In this document: positions 1-7,565 of the stretch, in pieces
How the letters are laid out: each line of letters begins with the position of its first letter
How positions within the stretch are numbered: position 1 is the first letter of the stretch
Origin: Paludibacteraceae bacterium
GTDB taxonomy: Bacteria; Bacteroidota; Bacteroidia; Bacteroidales; Paludibacteraceae
Direction of reading: 5' to 3'
Assembly (NCBI GenBank): GCA_017559505.1
Contig: JAFYSF010000068.1
Coordinates: 1-46,432, forward strand
DNA: 46,432 nucleotides
The notes under the pieces: generated by a model
The model's input: only the letters and a program-made list of their open reading frames with translations
Told to the model about the DNA's origin: nothing
The model's database searches: none
Translations under genes and position numbers: made by a program

Positions 1-95
<95 letters not shown>

Positions 96-145
96 TTTTC
101 AGAAACCTCGAAGATTAAGTTCTTCGGGGTTTCTTTGTTTTATAT

Positions 146-187
146 AGTCAACAGTCAACAGTCAATGGTCAACGGTCAACAGTCAAC
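146..187 (+). repeat. Degenerate 7-bp tandem repeat (AGTCAAC type)
   Basis: Six heptamers follow each other without interruption: AGTCAAC, AGTCAAC, AGTCAAT, GGTCAAC, GGTCAAC, AGTCAAC. The spacer from 96 to 632 holds no convincing gene. It contains this array, the 9-bp repeats at 231-301, small palindromes such as TTATCGCTATGCGATAG, and the promoter at 533. Related heptamer arrays lie at 3509, 12130 and 44738. Confidence 0.85.
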
Positions 188-230
188 GGTTAGCCTTTGG
201 CGTTTTTCCTCACGGAGTTTCTTTTTCTCT

Positions 231-301
231 CACGGAATGCACAGAATGCACGGAAATTTATCGCTATGCGATAGTTTATCTCCTACAGATTACACAGATT
301 T
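231..301 (+). repeat. 9-bp period repeats (CACGGAATG and CACAGATTA types)
   Basis: Three 9-mers CACGGAATG, CACAGAATG, CACGGAAAT (231-257) are followed by a small palindrome and then TACAGATTA, CACAGATTT (284-301). The same two modules in the same order recur inside the inverted-repeat-bounded element at 8178-8408. This is therefore a dispersed family rather than a local accident. No coding potential was seen here. Confidence 0.7.
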
Positions 302-532
302 AAAAGATTTTTTATCTTTCTTATTTAACGATTCGCTTGTTTTAGGCTTTGCCTAAAACATTGCTCTAAGGATTTACACAGATTTTTCTCCAACAAAACT
401 CACGAATATTTATCGTTGTGTGATAGTTTTTCTCTTATAGATTATGCAGGGGTATTTTGCTTTTTGGGGGGAATTGAAATTGTTTTGGGGGTAGTTAGGT
501 TGAGATTTTTTTTGTTTTTTTAGTGAGGAGAT

Positions 533-563
533 TTTGTTTGTGAGGGAATATTTTGTATCTTTG
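533..563 (+). promoter_or_regulatory. Bacteroidota-type promoter for the CAT-like gene
   Basis: TTTG at 533-536, a 19-base spacer, then TATCTTTG at 556-563 match the Bacteroidota primary sigma consensus (TTTG, N19-20, TAnnTTTG). It lies about 70 bases before the ATG at 633. Confidence 0.75.
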
Positions 564-632
564 CGGGCTGAAATGGGGTGGGTGTTATGGTGATTATTTG
601 TTTATTGAATTTAAATTTTGGATTTTGATTGT

Positions 633-1250
633 ATGAAAGTAGAGGTTAATCCGATGGATACGGTTAGGGGTGAGGCTTTTGAGCTTTGGATGTCGTCGCC
701 GATGCCGATGGTTACGTTGACTAAGGGGTTTGATGTGAGTAGAGTATTAAGGGTGAGTAGGAAGTTGGGTGTGGGGTTTAATGCTTTGCTTTGTTGGTGT
801 ATTGGGAAGGCTGCGAGTGAGGTTGAGGAGTTTTATTTGTTGCCTGAGCAGGGTGGGTTGTTTAAGTATGATAGATTGGCAATAAATGTGATTGTAAGGA
901 ATAGTAGGGGTGGTATTAATTCGTGTGATATTCCTTTTGTTGATGATATGATGCAATTTGTTGGGGATTATAGGACTTTGACGAGTAAGGTGGCGAAGGA
1001 GTGTAAGAGTGTGTTTTTGGAGGATTATATGGTTGTGGGGACTTCGGCTATGATAGAGACGGAATTGGATTGTATTGTGAATCAGTATACGGATAAGTTT
1101 AGTAATCCGATGGTGATGTGGGGGAAATATCGTAAGTGGTGGTTTAGAACGTGGTTGCCTATTTCGTTTCAGTTTCATCATGTGCAGATGGATGGTGGTG
1201 ATGGTGCGAGGTTTTTGGAGTTGTTGCAAAGGGTGATAAAGGGGTTGTGA
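633..1250 (+). CDS. CAT-fold O-acetyltransferase-like protein
   Basis: About 205 residues, close to the usual 210-220 of the chloramphenicol acetyltransferase (CatA) family. The C-terminal signature FHHVQMDGGDGARF corresponds to the family HHxxxDG motif that carries the catalytic histidine, which accepts acetyl groups from acetyl-CoA. The middle segment (GLFKYDRLAINVIV) fits the core strand region. An ATG at 633 was preferred over a TTG five codons upstream. Family knowledge predicts a cytosolic trimeric acyltransferase. Many chromosomal members do not confer chloramphenicol resistance, and the substrate cannot be told from the sequence. The coding strand is strikingly rich in G and T with few C. 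The gene stands alone, with its own promoter and a strong terminator behind it. Confidence 0.8.
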   Translation: MKVEVNPMDTVRGEAFELWMSSPMPMVTLTKGFDVSRVLRVSRKLGVGFNALLCWCIGKAASEVEEFYLLPEQGGLFKYDRLAINVIVRNSRGGINSCDIPFVDDMMQFVGDYRTLTSKVAKECKSVFLEDYMVVGTSAMIETELDCIVNQYTDKFSNPMVMWGKYRKWWFRTWLPISFQFHHVQMDGGDGARFLELLQRVIKGL

Positions 1251-1311
1251 GATAGGTGAAATTTGGTAATGGGTCTGATTGGATGGATTAGTCTAATGGG
1301 TTTAATTGGAT

Positions 1312-1354
1312 AACAAAAACAGCGATGCTTGCTTGAGGCATCGCTGTTTTTGTT
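1312..1354 (+). terminator. Strong hairpin terminator, probably bidirectional
   Basis: A perfect 17-bp stem (1312-1328 with 1338-1354) with a 9-base loop. The outer end of the stem is AACAAAAAC paired with GTTTTTGTT, which gives a T-rich tail on both strands. It closes the CAT-like gene and may also serve the convergent gene ending at 1438. Confidence 0.9.
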
Positions 1355-1363
1355 TTATAGATA

Positions 1364-1426
1364 TTTTAGTGGTTTTAGATATTCTAGAAGTTCTAGTTGT
1401 TCTAGATATTTTAGTAGTTTTAGATT
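1364..1426 (+). repeat. 9-bp tandem repeat (TTCTAGATG family)
   Basis: Seven consecutive 9-mers of form TTYTAGNNN: TTTTAGTGG, TTTTAGATA, TTCTAGAAG, TTCTAGTTG, TTCTAGATA, TTTTAGTAG, TTTTAGATT. The array fills the gap between two converging genes. The same family occurs at 16166-16210 and 36015-36068. Confidence 0.85.
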
Positions 1427-1437
1427 TTTAGTTGTTG

Positions 1438-1959
1438 TTAGAAACAGTAGCGGACTCCGAGGGCTAAATGCCAATCGAACATGTGAAGTATTGTTTCGTA
1501 TCGGTAGTTTAATAAAAAGGCGTATCCTGGGCGGAAGTCTAATGAGAAAGTTAGAGGGATATTAGACATTTTATAGCCTGCTCCGAGCATGGCATTGGCT
1601 CCAAATTTGCCAAATGTTACGTTTGAATATGGTAGTCCTTGTACTAAACCGATGTTTGGACCACCACCAATGAAGGCATAAAGTCCATTTTGTAATTCTT
1701 TGTTGTAGAGGAAATTTGCGTTTAATGCAAAATCAAAAACATCGATAGTTGCTGTCATATAGTCGTAGTATGCATCTTCCATTACGGATGTGCGTTGAAA
1801 ACCAACGGCTAAATCGGTTTGGATGGCAAATGTTTCGCTCATAATGCGTTTGTAACTCAAACCATTTAATCCACCGGCTACGATACCGAATTCTTGTTGT
1901 TGGGCAAATAATCCTGCTGTGAATAGGAGTGATAAGATGCCTAAAAATAGTTTTTTCAT
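1438..1959 (-). CDS. Outer-membrane beta-barrel protein, function unknown
   Basis: 173 residues. The N-terminus MKKLFLGILSLLFTAGLFAQQQ is a clear Sec signal peptide with cleavage near AQ. The mature part alternates hydrophobic and polar residues in short strands (AIQTDLAVGFQ, LYAFIGGGPNIGL, FSLDFRPGYAFLL, WHLALGVRYCF) and ends in phenylalanine, as outer-membrane barrels do. The size suggests a barrel of about eight strands of the OmpA/OmpW-like type. There is no functional motif. It is a single gene between repeat-rich spacers; start ATG at 1959. Confidence 0.75.
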   Translation of the reverse strand: MKKLFLGILSLLFTAGLFAQQQEFGIVAGGLNGLSYKRIMSETFAIQTDLAVGFQRTSVMEDAYYDYMTATIDVFDFALNANFLYNKELQNGLYAFIGGGPNIGLVQGLPYSNVTFGKFGANAMLGAGYKMSNIPLTFSLDFRPGYAFLLNYRYETILHMFDWHLALGVRYCF

Positions 1960-2143
1960 GATAAGGGTCCCTGATGTGTGTCGGGCGCAACTTTTTGAGA
2001 TTTAGATTAATTTTAGTTTATAAAAACTTTGGTGTTTGATTTGTGATGGCAAAGGTAGGTATATTTTTTGAATTGTGCAAGGGTTGTGAGGATTTTATTT
2101 TTGTTTAGTGGATAGTGGGGGTGAGGTTTGTTTGTGGGTGCTG

Positions 2144-2209
2144 TATAGTATATTTATAGTATGTTTATAGTATATTTATCCTATATTTATAGTATATTTA
2201 TCGTATTTT
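2144..2209 (+). repeat. 11-bp tandem repeat (TATAGTATATT), copy 1
   Basis: Six 11-mers without gaps: TATAGTATATT, TATAGTATGTT, TATAGTATATT, TATCCTATATT, TATAGTATATT, TATCGTATTTT. It is immediately followed by a 7-bp GGGAGTA array. The same two-part composite is present at 15958-16099 and 36105-36216. The spacer 1960-2350 contains only these repeats and the mdh terminator. Confidence 0.9.
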
Positions 2210-2220
2210 GTAGGTAAGGA

Positions 2221-2276
2221 GAGAGTAGGGAGCAGGGAGTAGGGGGCAGGGAGCAAGGAGCAGGGAGTAGGGAGTA
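2221..2276 (+). repeat. 7-bp tandem repeat (GGGAGCA/GGGAGTA), copy 1
   Basis: Eight heptamers: GAGAGTA, GGGAGCA, GGGAGTA, GGGGGCA, GGGAGCA, AGGAGCA, GGGAGTA, GGGAGTA, then a run of G. It directly abuts the terminator of mdh. All purine except one position per unit, so the strand is extremely purine-rich. Confidence 0.9.
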
Positions 2277-2285
2277 GGGGGGGAT

Positions 2286-2324
2286 AAAAAAACTGACTCT
2301 TCGAGGTGAGTCGAGGAGTCAGTT
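2286..2324 (-). terminator. Terminator of mdh
   Basis: A 14-bp stem (2291-2304 with 2311-2324, one G-T pair) is followed on the minus strand by five T. It lies 27 bases past the mdh stop. Confidence 0.85.
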
Positions 2325-2350
2325 TGTATTGGGTGTATTCTTAATTAGAA

Positions 2351-3295
2351 TTATTTGAGGATGCCTGTTTCGTAGAGAACTGCGTTAGTTTTGCGAACTG
2401 CAGCTTCAGAAGCAGCGAATTTAGCTTTTTCGTCTTCAGTGAGTTCGATTTCTACGATGCGTTCGATACCGTTTTTGCCAAGAACTACAGGTACACCGAT
2501 CATGATGTCTTTCATGCCGTATTCGCCATCGAGGTAAGCAGCACAAGTGATCATTTTGCCTTGGTTTTTGATGATAGATTCAGCAACAGCAGATGCAGCA
2601 GCACCTGGAGCCATCCATGCAGATGTGCCGAGGAGACCTGTGAGAGTAGCACCACCGACCATTGTAGATTTAACTACTTCTTCTACTTTTTCTTCGCTGA
2701 GGAAGTTGCAGATTGGCATGCCTTTGTAAGTAGCGATGCGTGGGAGAGGAATCATTGTAGTGTCGCCGTGACCACCGATAACGATACCTTCTACTTCGTT
2801 AGCGTTGCAACCGATTGCTTGGCTGATGAAATATTTGAAGCGTGAGCTATCGAGCGCACCACCCATACCGATTACGCGGTTGCGAGGCAAACCGAGAGTT
2901 TTGTATGTGAGGTATGCCATTGGGTCCATTGGGTTAGCAACGATAACGAGGATTGCTTCTGGAGAGTATTTCAAGCAGTTTTCAGCTACGCTTTTAACGA
3001 TACCAGCGTTAACGCCGATGAGTTCTTCGCGAGTCATACCTGGTTTACGAGGAATACCTGAAGTGATGATAACAACATCAGATCCTGCAGTTTGAGAGTA
3101 GTCGTTAGTTACACCTTTAACTACAGTGTCGAAGCCCATCAATTGAGCAGTTTGCATGATATCCATAGCTTTACCTTCAGCAAAGCCTTCTTTGATATCG
3201 ATAAGTACAACTTCGTTGGCAACTTCGTTTACAGCCAACACATTAGCACAAGTAGCACCTACGTTACCTGCGCCGACAACGGTTACTTTAGACAT
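2351..3295 (-). CDS. mdh: Malate dehydrogenase
   Basis: Catalyses NAD-linked interconversion of malate and oxaloacetate in the cytosol, part of the reductive branch leading to succinate in Bacteroidales. 314 residues, normal for the LDH-like MDH group. The N-terminal Rossmann motif is VVGAGNVGATCAN (residues 5-17) with an acidic residue at the end of the second strand (LIDIKEG) indicating NAD preference. The substrate-binding loop has RKPGMTREEL, NPMDPM follows, and the catalytic histidine lies in GGHGDTTM. ATG at 3295 is the only sensible start. It is a single-gene unit with its own promoter and terminator. Confidence 0.97.
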   Translation of the reverse strand: MSKVTVVGAGNVGATCANVLAVNEVANEVVLIDIKEGFAEGKAMDIMQTAQLMGFDTVVKGVTNDYSQTAGSDVVIITSGIPRKPGMTREELIGVNAGIVKSVAENCLKYSPEAILVIVANPMDPMAYLTYKTLGLPRNRVIGMGGALDSSRFKYFISQAIGCNANEVEGIVIGGHGDTTMIPLPRIATYKGMPICNFLSEEKVEEVVKSTMVGGATLTGLLGTSAWMAPGAAASAVAESIIKNQGKMITCAAYLDGEYGMKDIMIGVPVVLGKNGIERIVEIELTEDEKAKFAASEAAVRKTNAVLYETGILK

Positions 3296-3399
3296 AGTTT
3301 TTCTAGATTTTAGAAGCGAGTAGTGGTGAAACTACAAGCTTTGTTTGTTATTAGATTTATTATTTGTTTTGTTTTTGTCTCTTTTACAAAAAGCAGTCG

Positions 3400-3407
3400 C
3401 AAAGTTA
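3400..3407 (-). promoter_or_regulatory. -7 element upstream of mdh
   Basis: On the minus strand TAACTTTG matches TAnnTTTG, about 105 bases before the mdh ATG. The -33 element is degenerate. The rest of 3296-3663 contains the 7-bp array at 3509-3606 and no gene. Confidence 0.6.
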
Positions 3408-3508
3408 GGCAATTAAATTGATATGGCGAAATTTTTACTAATAAATTTTCTAAAAAGTTGCACATTCGCAAACTTATTAGTAATTTTGCAGAAAATACGA
3501 TGAGAAAT

Positions 3509-3606
3509 GGTCAACTGACAACTGACAACTGACAACTGACAACTGTCAACTGTTAACGGACAACAGACAATAGATAATGGTTAACGGTTGATAGTCGGTG
3601 GTTGGT
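3509..3606 (+). repeat. Degenerate 7-bp tandem repeat (TGACAAC type), 14 units
   Basis: Fourteen consecutive heptamers run from GGTCAAC through four exact TGACAAC to TGTCAAC, TGTTAAC, GGACAAC, AGACAAT, AGATAAT, GGTTAAC and more decayed units. The phase of seven is kept throughout while the units drift. Same family as 146-187 and 12130-12171. Confidence 0.9.
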
Positions 3607-3663
3607 GATGTTGTATGGTGTTAACTTTTAGTTTTTAAGTTGTAATCCTAATTTTTAATAAAT

Positions 3664-4548
3664 ATGAATAAGAAAAGTGTAATTATTGTTTTTGTGCTTT
3701 TGCTACTTGTGGCAGGCGGTGTTATTTTCTACCTTTTGCGTTCGTTGTCGACTACTCAGACGGAGATGGAGGAGATGGTGGAAATGATGAATTATGAAAA
3801 AGAGCAACTTGAGAATGAGTATGCGGATGTGGCTCTTGAAATTGAGGGCATGTCGATTAAGGTGAATAACGATTCGTTGTTGCACCAATTGGATAGAGAG
3901 CAGAAGCGTGTGCAGTTGTTGTTGGAGGAGTTGCGTACGGTGAAGGCTACGAATGCGCGTCGTATTGCGGAATTGAAGGAAGAATTGTCGACAGTGCGTA
4001 AGGTGTTAGTGTCGTATGTGCGTCAGGTGGATTCGCTTACGGCGGTGAATACTAAATTGGAGGCAGAGAATCGTCAGGTGCAACAACGTTATGAGGCAGC
4101 AACGGAAGAGGTGAAGGTGTTGTCGGAAGAACGTGAGCGTTTGGTGGAAAAAGTTACTATTGCATCGCAATTGGAGGCTACGGCAGTGAATGTGGATTTG
4201 CAAAATGAACGTGGACGTAAAACGAAATCGGTGCGTAAATTGGCTATTATTAAGGTGGATTATACAATTGCGAAGAATAATACTGCAGAGGTGGGAAATA
4301 AGACTATCTATATGCGTATAACTACTCCAGACGACATGGTGTTGCAAAAACAGGCAACAGATTTGTTTGCTTTTGAAGGTTCGAAAATTGCATTTTCGGC
4401 ACGTAAGAGTTTTGAATATACAGGAGAGGAGCTTAGTGATGCGATTTATTATACCGTTACAGAAACACTCTGGGAGGGCGATTATCGTGTAGATTTATTT
4501 GTAGATGGTCATTTGATCGGTCAACAATATTTTAATCTTTCGAAATAG
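3664..4548 (+). CDS. Membrane-anchored coiled-coil protein, function unknown
   Basis: 294 residues. One N-terminal transmembrane segment (about residues 5-25, VIIVFVLLLLVAGGVIFYLL) is followed by a long charged alpha-helical region (about 30-175) rich in E, Q, L and R with heptad spacing, typical of a coiled coil. The C-terminal 110 residues (from about 185) look like a beta-rich domain (IIKVDYTIAKNN, GNKTIYMRITTPD, GDYRVDLFVDGHLIG). The topology would place coiled coil and beta domain in the periplasm. It resembles conserved Bacteroidales hypothetical proteins in architecture, but no function can be named. It is transcribed alone and is followed by a terminator. Confidence 0.8.
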   Translation: MNKKSVIIVFVLLLLVAGGVIFYLLRSLSTTQTEMEEMVEMMNYEKEQLENEYADVALEIEGMSIKVNNDSLLHQLDREQKRVQLLLEELRTVKATNARRIAELKEELSTVRKVLVSYVRQVDSLTAVNTKLEAENRQVQQRYEAATEEVKVLSEERERLVEKVTIASQLEATAVNVDLQNERGRKTKSVRKLAIIKVDYTIAKNNTAEVGNKTIYMRITTPDDMVLQKQATDLFAFEGSKIAFSARKSFEYTGEELSDAIYYTVTETLWEGDYRVDLFVDGHLIGQQYFNLSK

Positions 4549-4582
4549 ATTTTTGTCTATATATAAGGTATAATATAAATAG

Positions 4583-4616
4583 GCGTGGTTGCAATTGTGG
4601 CAGTCACGCTTTTTTT
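4583..4616 (+). terminator. Terminator after the coiled-coil gene
   Basis: A 10-bp stem with two wobble pairs (4583-4592 with 4600-4609) is followed by seven T. Confidence 0.8.
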
Positions 4617-4942
4617 GTCCTTTTTTGTTGGTGGAGATTGATTTTTTTTTGCAGAATGAGTTGTTTTTTGCATGGGGGATGTAGTTTTTTTTGACTTTTT
4701 AGCGAAAAAAGAGGTGATTTTAGGGAGAAAAATGAGTCGAAAAAAGGCTCTAAAAAATTGAAAAAACACGAAATTTTTCAAAAACGCGAAAAAATGGTCT
4801 TGTTTTGCCTCTAAAAAATGCCTAAAAAAGCACGAAAAAGCATAAAAAATAGGCTTTTTACAGAAAAAATAAGAAAAAAATAAAAATTATTTCACTGATA
4901 ATCAGTCAAAAGAAAATTTTTTTAAAAAAAGTTGTAAAAATA
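4617..4942 (+). other. Gene-free, A-rich spacer
   Basis: About 320 bases dominated by runs of A with scattered AAAAAGCACG and AAAAAGCATA words. Open reading frames here are low-complexity (Lys/Phe) and not believable. No RNA signature was recognised. The A-rich tract lies directly upstream of the tRNA-Glu promoter and may act as an upstream element, which is inference only. Confidence 0.5.
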
Positions 4943-4974
4943 TTTGCGTAATTCAGAAATATGCGCTATCTTTG
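4943..4974 (+). promoter_or_regulatory. Promoter of tRNA-Glu and probably rpsT
   Basis: TTTG at 4943-4946, spacer of 20, TATCTTTG at 4967-4974. It lies 38 bases before the tRNA. Confidence 0.8.
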
Positions 4975-5012
4975 CATCGCAATTGAGAGGGAAAACAACT
5001 CTTATTGCTAAT

Positions 5013-5084
5013 GGCCCATTCGTCTATCGGTTAGGACGCAAGATTTTCATTCTTGAAAGAGCGGTTCGATTCCGCTATGGGCTA
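5013..5084 (+). tRNA. tRNA-Glu (anticodon TTC)
   Basis: Acceptor GCCCAT pairs with ATGGGC near 5077-5082. The anticodon stem CAAGA/TCTTG holds loop TTTTCAT, giving anticodon TTC. The T arm contains GGTTCGATTCC. CCA is not encoded. It is followed after about 44 bases by rpsT, so the two may be co-transcribed. The 3' end is uncertain by one base. Confidence 0.93.
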
Positions 5085-5127
5085 CTTTTTTTTATGTATA
5101 ATATTAAACAAAATTTCTCATAATATA

Positions 5128-5382
5128 ATGGCAAATCATAAATCATCAATCAAAAGAATTCGTCAAACAGAAAGACGTCGTTTGCACAACAAATTCTACG
5201 CTAAAGTAACTCGTAGTGCTGTTCGTAAATTGCGCGCAACATCTGAGAAAGATGCAGCAGTTGCAATGCTTCCTAAAGTAGCTTCTATGCTTGATAAACT
5301 TGCAAAACGCAACATTATCCACAAAAACAAAGCTAACAACTTGAAATCAAAATTGGCTCTTCACGTTAACAAACTTGCTTAA
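5128..5382 (+). CDS. rpsT: 30S ribosomal protein S20
   Basis: 84 residues, the usual size of bS20. It opens [21 protein letters not shown] and closes with the helical [20 protein letters not shown], both characteristic. bS20 binds 16S rRNA during 30S assembly. The ATG at 5128 was chosen because upstream in-frame codons run into the tRNA-Glu gene and because MANHKS is the canonical start. Confidence 0.97.
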   Translation: MANHKSSIKRIRQTERRRLHNKFYAKVTRSAVRKLRATSEKDAAVAMLPKVASMLDKLAKRNIIHKNKANNLKSKLALHVNKLA

Positions 5383-5410
5383 TAAGTTAGAAGAATCAAG
5401 CAAAATATAC

Positions 5411-5448
5411 AAGCTCTTTTCTGTATCTTGCAGATGAGAGCTTTTTTT
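5411..5448 (+). terminator. Terminator of rpsT
   Basis: AAGCTCT (5411-5417) pairs with AGAGCTT (5437-5443), with T continuing to 5448. Confidence 0.8.
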
Positions 5449-5467
5449 ATTATAGAATTAAGGTAAA

Positions 5468-5758
5468 ATGCATATTGAAAACGAGAAAAGGGTTGTGCAA
5501 CGTATGGTGGAGTTGTATTGTAGGCATAAATTGCATTGTGATTATATTCCAGAAGAATATTTGGCATTGATTAATTATGCGCATCAGCGATTAGATCGAT
5601 GTAAGTTTGGTGATAAGAAGATGGCGTGCAAAAAATGTCCAATACATTGTTATAAGCCTGAGATGCGAGATAAGATTCGAGAAGTGATGCGTTGGGTTGG
5701 TCCTAGGATGATTTTTTATGACCCTATTGCGACAATACGACATATTTTTAATTGTTGA
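5468..5758 (+). CDS. YgbA-family protein (nitrous oxide-stimulated promoter family)
   Basis: 96 residues. The central block RLDRCKFGDKKMACKKCPIHCYKPEMRDKIR, four cysteines spaced as C-x8-CxxC-x3-C, followed by VMRWVGPRMIFYDP, is the hallmark of the small YgbA/PF11756 family. The enterobacterial member is induced by nitric oxide through NsrR and linked to recovery from nitrosative stress. Biochemical function is unknown, and the cysteines suggest metal or Fe-S binding (inference). Its start follows the rpsT terminator closely and radC begins 20 bases after its stop, so it probably forms a transcription unit with radC. Confidence 0.85.
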   Translation: MHIENEKRVVQRMVELYCRHKLHCDYIPEEYLALINYAHQRLDRCKFGDKKMACKKCPIHCYKPEMRDKIREVMRWVGPRMIFYDPIATIRHIFNC

Positions 5759-5778
5759 TTTAATTATTTTTTTGTGTA

Positions 5779-6468
5779 ATGAAAAATAAAGCAATAAAAC
5801 TCTGGAGTGAGGAAGAACGCCCTCGTGAGAAACTTAAATTGCATGGAGAGGAGACGCTTACGGATGCGGAATTGCTTGCGATAATGCTTGGGTCGGGCAC
5901 AAAGGAGAAGAATGTGGTGGAGTTGTCGAAAGAGATTCTTGATTCGGTAGGAGGCGACCTTAATCAGTTGGCCCGACTTACGCTTCATGATTTTCAGTCG
6001 AGATTTAAGGGTATTGGCGAGGCGAAGGCTATGCATTTGTTGGCAACGCTTGAATTTGGGCGTCGTAGAAATGCGGCTTTGGCTGGGGATTCGGTTCGTT
6101 CGTCGGTGGATGTGGTTGATTTTATGCATCCGATTATTAGTGATTTGCCAGTTGAGGAGTTTTGGATTATATTGCTTAATAGACGGAATAGGGTGATAGG
6201 GCGTGAATGTGTAGCTCGAGGAGGAGTGTCGGCAGTGATGGTGGATATGCGTATATTGCTGAAACCTGCTATTACGCGTTTGGCTTCGGGTATTGTGCTT
6301 TGTCATAATCACCCTTCGGGGTCGATTCAACCAAGCGCAGAGGATAGAAAACTCACAAAACGAGTTGCCTCGGCAGTTGAATTGCTTGATATAAAATTGG
6401 TGGATCATGTGATTATAACCTCTGATCGCTCGCAATTTTATAGTTTTTCAGATCAAGGAGAATTGTAA
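5779..6468 (+). CDS. radC: RadC family JAB/MPN metallo-protein
   Basis: 229 residues, normal for the family. An N-terminal UPF0758 helical part with a helix-hairpin-helix-like stretch (DFQSRFKGIGEAKAMHLLA) is followed by the JAB1/MPN-type domain. This has HNHPSG at residues 176-181 and S-x2-D shortly after (SAED), the HxHx(7-10)SxxD metal site. Named DNA repair protein historically, though its repair role in E. coli was withdrawn; it is probably a metal-dependent nuclease or peptidase-like enzyme. It sits between the YgbA-like gene and the AlaX gene in the same direction. Confidence 0.95.
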   Translation: MKNKAIKLWSEEERPREKLKLHGEETLTDAELLAIMLGSGTKEKNVVELSKEILDSVGGDLNQLARLTLHDFQSRFKGIGEAKAMHLLATLEFGRRRNAALAGDSVRSSVDVVDFMHPIISDLPVEEFWIILLNRRNRVIGRECVARGGVSAVMVDMRILLKPAITRLASGIVLCHNHPSGSIQPSAEDRKLTKRVASAVELLDIKLVDHVIITSDRSQFYSFSDQGEL

Positions 6469-6496
6469 ATTTATTAGTTATTAAAAGTTAGATATT

Positions 6497-6979
6497 ATGC
6501 AACAAGAACCACAATTGAATGCACATAATAAGGCAGAATTTCCGCCAATGCATACGGCAGAGCATATTTTGAATGGCACGATGGTAAAGATGTTTGGCTG
6601 TCCGCGTTCGCGTAATGCGCATATTGAGCGCAAAAAGAGTAAGGCGGACTATGAGTTGGCACAGGCACCTACAGAAGAGCAGGTGCGTGAGATAGAGAAT
6701 AGAGTGAATGAGCAGATTGCTCGTAATCTTGATGTAACTATTGAGTTTATGACTCGTGAGCAGGCTGCGGAATTGGTGGATTTGTCGAAATTGCCTGCAG
6801 ATGCGTCAGAGACGCTTCGTATTGTGCGTGTGGGTGATTATGATAACTGTGCGTGTATAGGCGCACACGTGAAGAATACGGGCGAAATAGGGACATTTCG
6901 CATCCTTACACATGACTTTGCAGATGGGCGTTGGCGTATGCGCTTTAAGCTTGAAAATTGTCCGTATGTGGAAGTTTAA
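6497..6979 (+). CDS. AlaX-like tRNA-editing protein (Ala/Thr-tRNA synthetase second additional domain)
   Basis: 160 residues. HTAEH (H19, H23) and CIGAH (C120, H124) form the HxxxH + CxxxH zinc site shared by the editing domains of AlaRS and ThrRS and free-standing AlaX proteins. These hydrolyse mischarged Ser-tRNA(Ala) or similar in trans. The length fits the short AlaX type without the GG-motif N-terminal extension. It ends 23 bases before the next gene. Which amino acid and tRNA it edits cannot be told. Confidence 0.88.
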   Translation: MQQEPQLNAHNKAEFPPMHTAEHILNGTMVKMFGCPRSRNAHIERKKSKADYELAQAPTEEQVREIENRVNEQIARNLDVTIEFMTREQAAELVDLSKLPADASETLRIVRVGDYDNCACIGAHVKNTGEIGTFRILTHDFADGRWRMRFKLENCPYVEV

Positions 6980-7002
6980 TCTAATACTTTATAATTTTAT
7001 TT

Positions 7003-7431
7003 GTGAAAAAGATTTTTGTTATAGATTGGATTTTATTGGTTGTGGCTGCATTGTCGGCTTATTCTGGTATAGAGCTTCATGTGGCTGGTCATGGGGATGT
7101 GCATGAAGTATGGCATAATTGGGCAGTTGTTCATGTGATTACAAGCCTTTTGTTTTTGATATTTGGTGTTGTGCATGTTAAGATGCATTGGGGTTGGTAT
7201 AAGAGTCTGTTTGCAAAAGGGATTGGAAATAAAAGCCGAGTAACTTTATTGTTGTCTGTTATTTTTAGTGTTGTTGTTTTGACAGGGGTTGTGTTGTTGG
7301 CTTTTGTAGATGGTGCTAATTCTGGTATGGGATTATGGCATTATCGTATTGGGCTGATTGTTTCGGCAATATCAATAGGTCATATTGTTAAGCGTTGGCA
7401 TATATTGAAAAAGTCAATTGAAAGCAAGTGA
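7003..7431 (+). CDS. DUF4405-type membrane protein, cytochrome b-like
   Basis: 142 residues with four hydrophobic helices (about 8-24, 40-58, 78-98, 108-126). Histidines lie in or next to the membrane parts: EVWHNWAVVHVITS, VVHVKMHWGW, LWHYRIGLIV, GHIVKRWH. This pattern fits small heme-binding four-helix cytochromes of the DUF4405 group, which often act with flavinylated or nitrogen-oxide related electron carriers. The start is GTG at 7003, with no ATG in a suitable place. Neighbourhood with a YgbA-like gene is suggestive of NO stress, but that is inference. Confidence 0.75.
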   Translation: MKKIFVIDWILLVVAALSAYSGIELHVAGHGDVHEVWHNWAVVHVITSLLFLIFGVVHVKMHWGWYKSLFAKGIGNKSRVTLLLSVIFSVVVLTGVVLLAFVDGANSGMGLWHYRIGLIVSAISIGHIVKRWHILKKSIESK

Positions 7432-7440
7432 TATTTATAA

Positions 7441-7474
7441 AAAAAGAGTTGTATTGGATGATACAACTCTTTTT
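7441..7474 (+). terminator. Terminator after the DUF4405 gene
   Basis: A perfect 14-bp stem (7441-7454 with 7461-7474), 6-base loop, A-run and T-run on either side. It insulates the following sigma-54 promoter. Confidence 0.92.
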
Positions 7475-7480
7475 TTTTGT

Positions 7481-7497
7481 TTGGCACGGCTTTTGCA
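7481..7497 (+). promoter_or_regulatory. Sigma-54 (RpoN) type promoter of hsp20
   Basis: TTGGCACGGCTTTTGCA matches the -24/-12 consensus TTGGCACG-N4-TTGCA. The GG (7483-7484) and GC (7495-7496) are exactly 12 bases apart, as required by this sigma factor. Transcription would start near 7508, leaving a leader of about 58 nt before the ATG at 7566. No obvious TAnnTTTG promoter for this gene was found in the gap. Confidence 0.85.
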
Positions 7498-7565
7498 ATA
7501 TATTAGGCGTAAGGCTTTACAACCAAAATATAATAAAAACAATCTTATTATTAAGGAGAAAAAAC

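Noticed and set aside
747..1229. A long minus-strand reading frame opposite the CAT-like gene.
   Set aside because: It is His/Thr/Arg/Ile-rich low-complexity protein caused by the G/T bias of the plus strand, has no family features, and opposes a convincing gene.
633..1250. A chloramphenicol resistance gene.
   Set aside because: The catalytic motif is present, but sequence similarity by eye is too loose and housekeeping CAT-like acyltransferases are common, so resistance should not be claimed.
1364..3606. CRISPR array among the many tandem repeats.
   Set aside because: The repeats are 7-11 bp, contiguous and degenerate, with no unique spacers of regular length, and no cas gene is in the window.
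4557..4781. A minus-strand reading frame of 74 codons in the A-rich spacer before tRNA-Glu.
   Set aside because: The Phe/Lys/Thr-rich sequence reflects homopolymer runs; there is no promoter or start signal, and it crosses the terminator of the upstream gene.
5764..6435. A 223-codon minus-strand frame opposite radC.
   Set aside because: It has no recognisable domain and lies fully opposite RadC, which has its complete metal motif.
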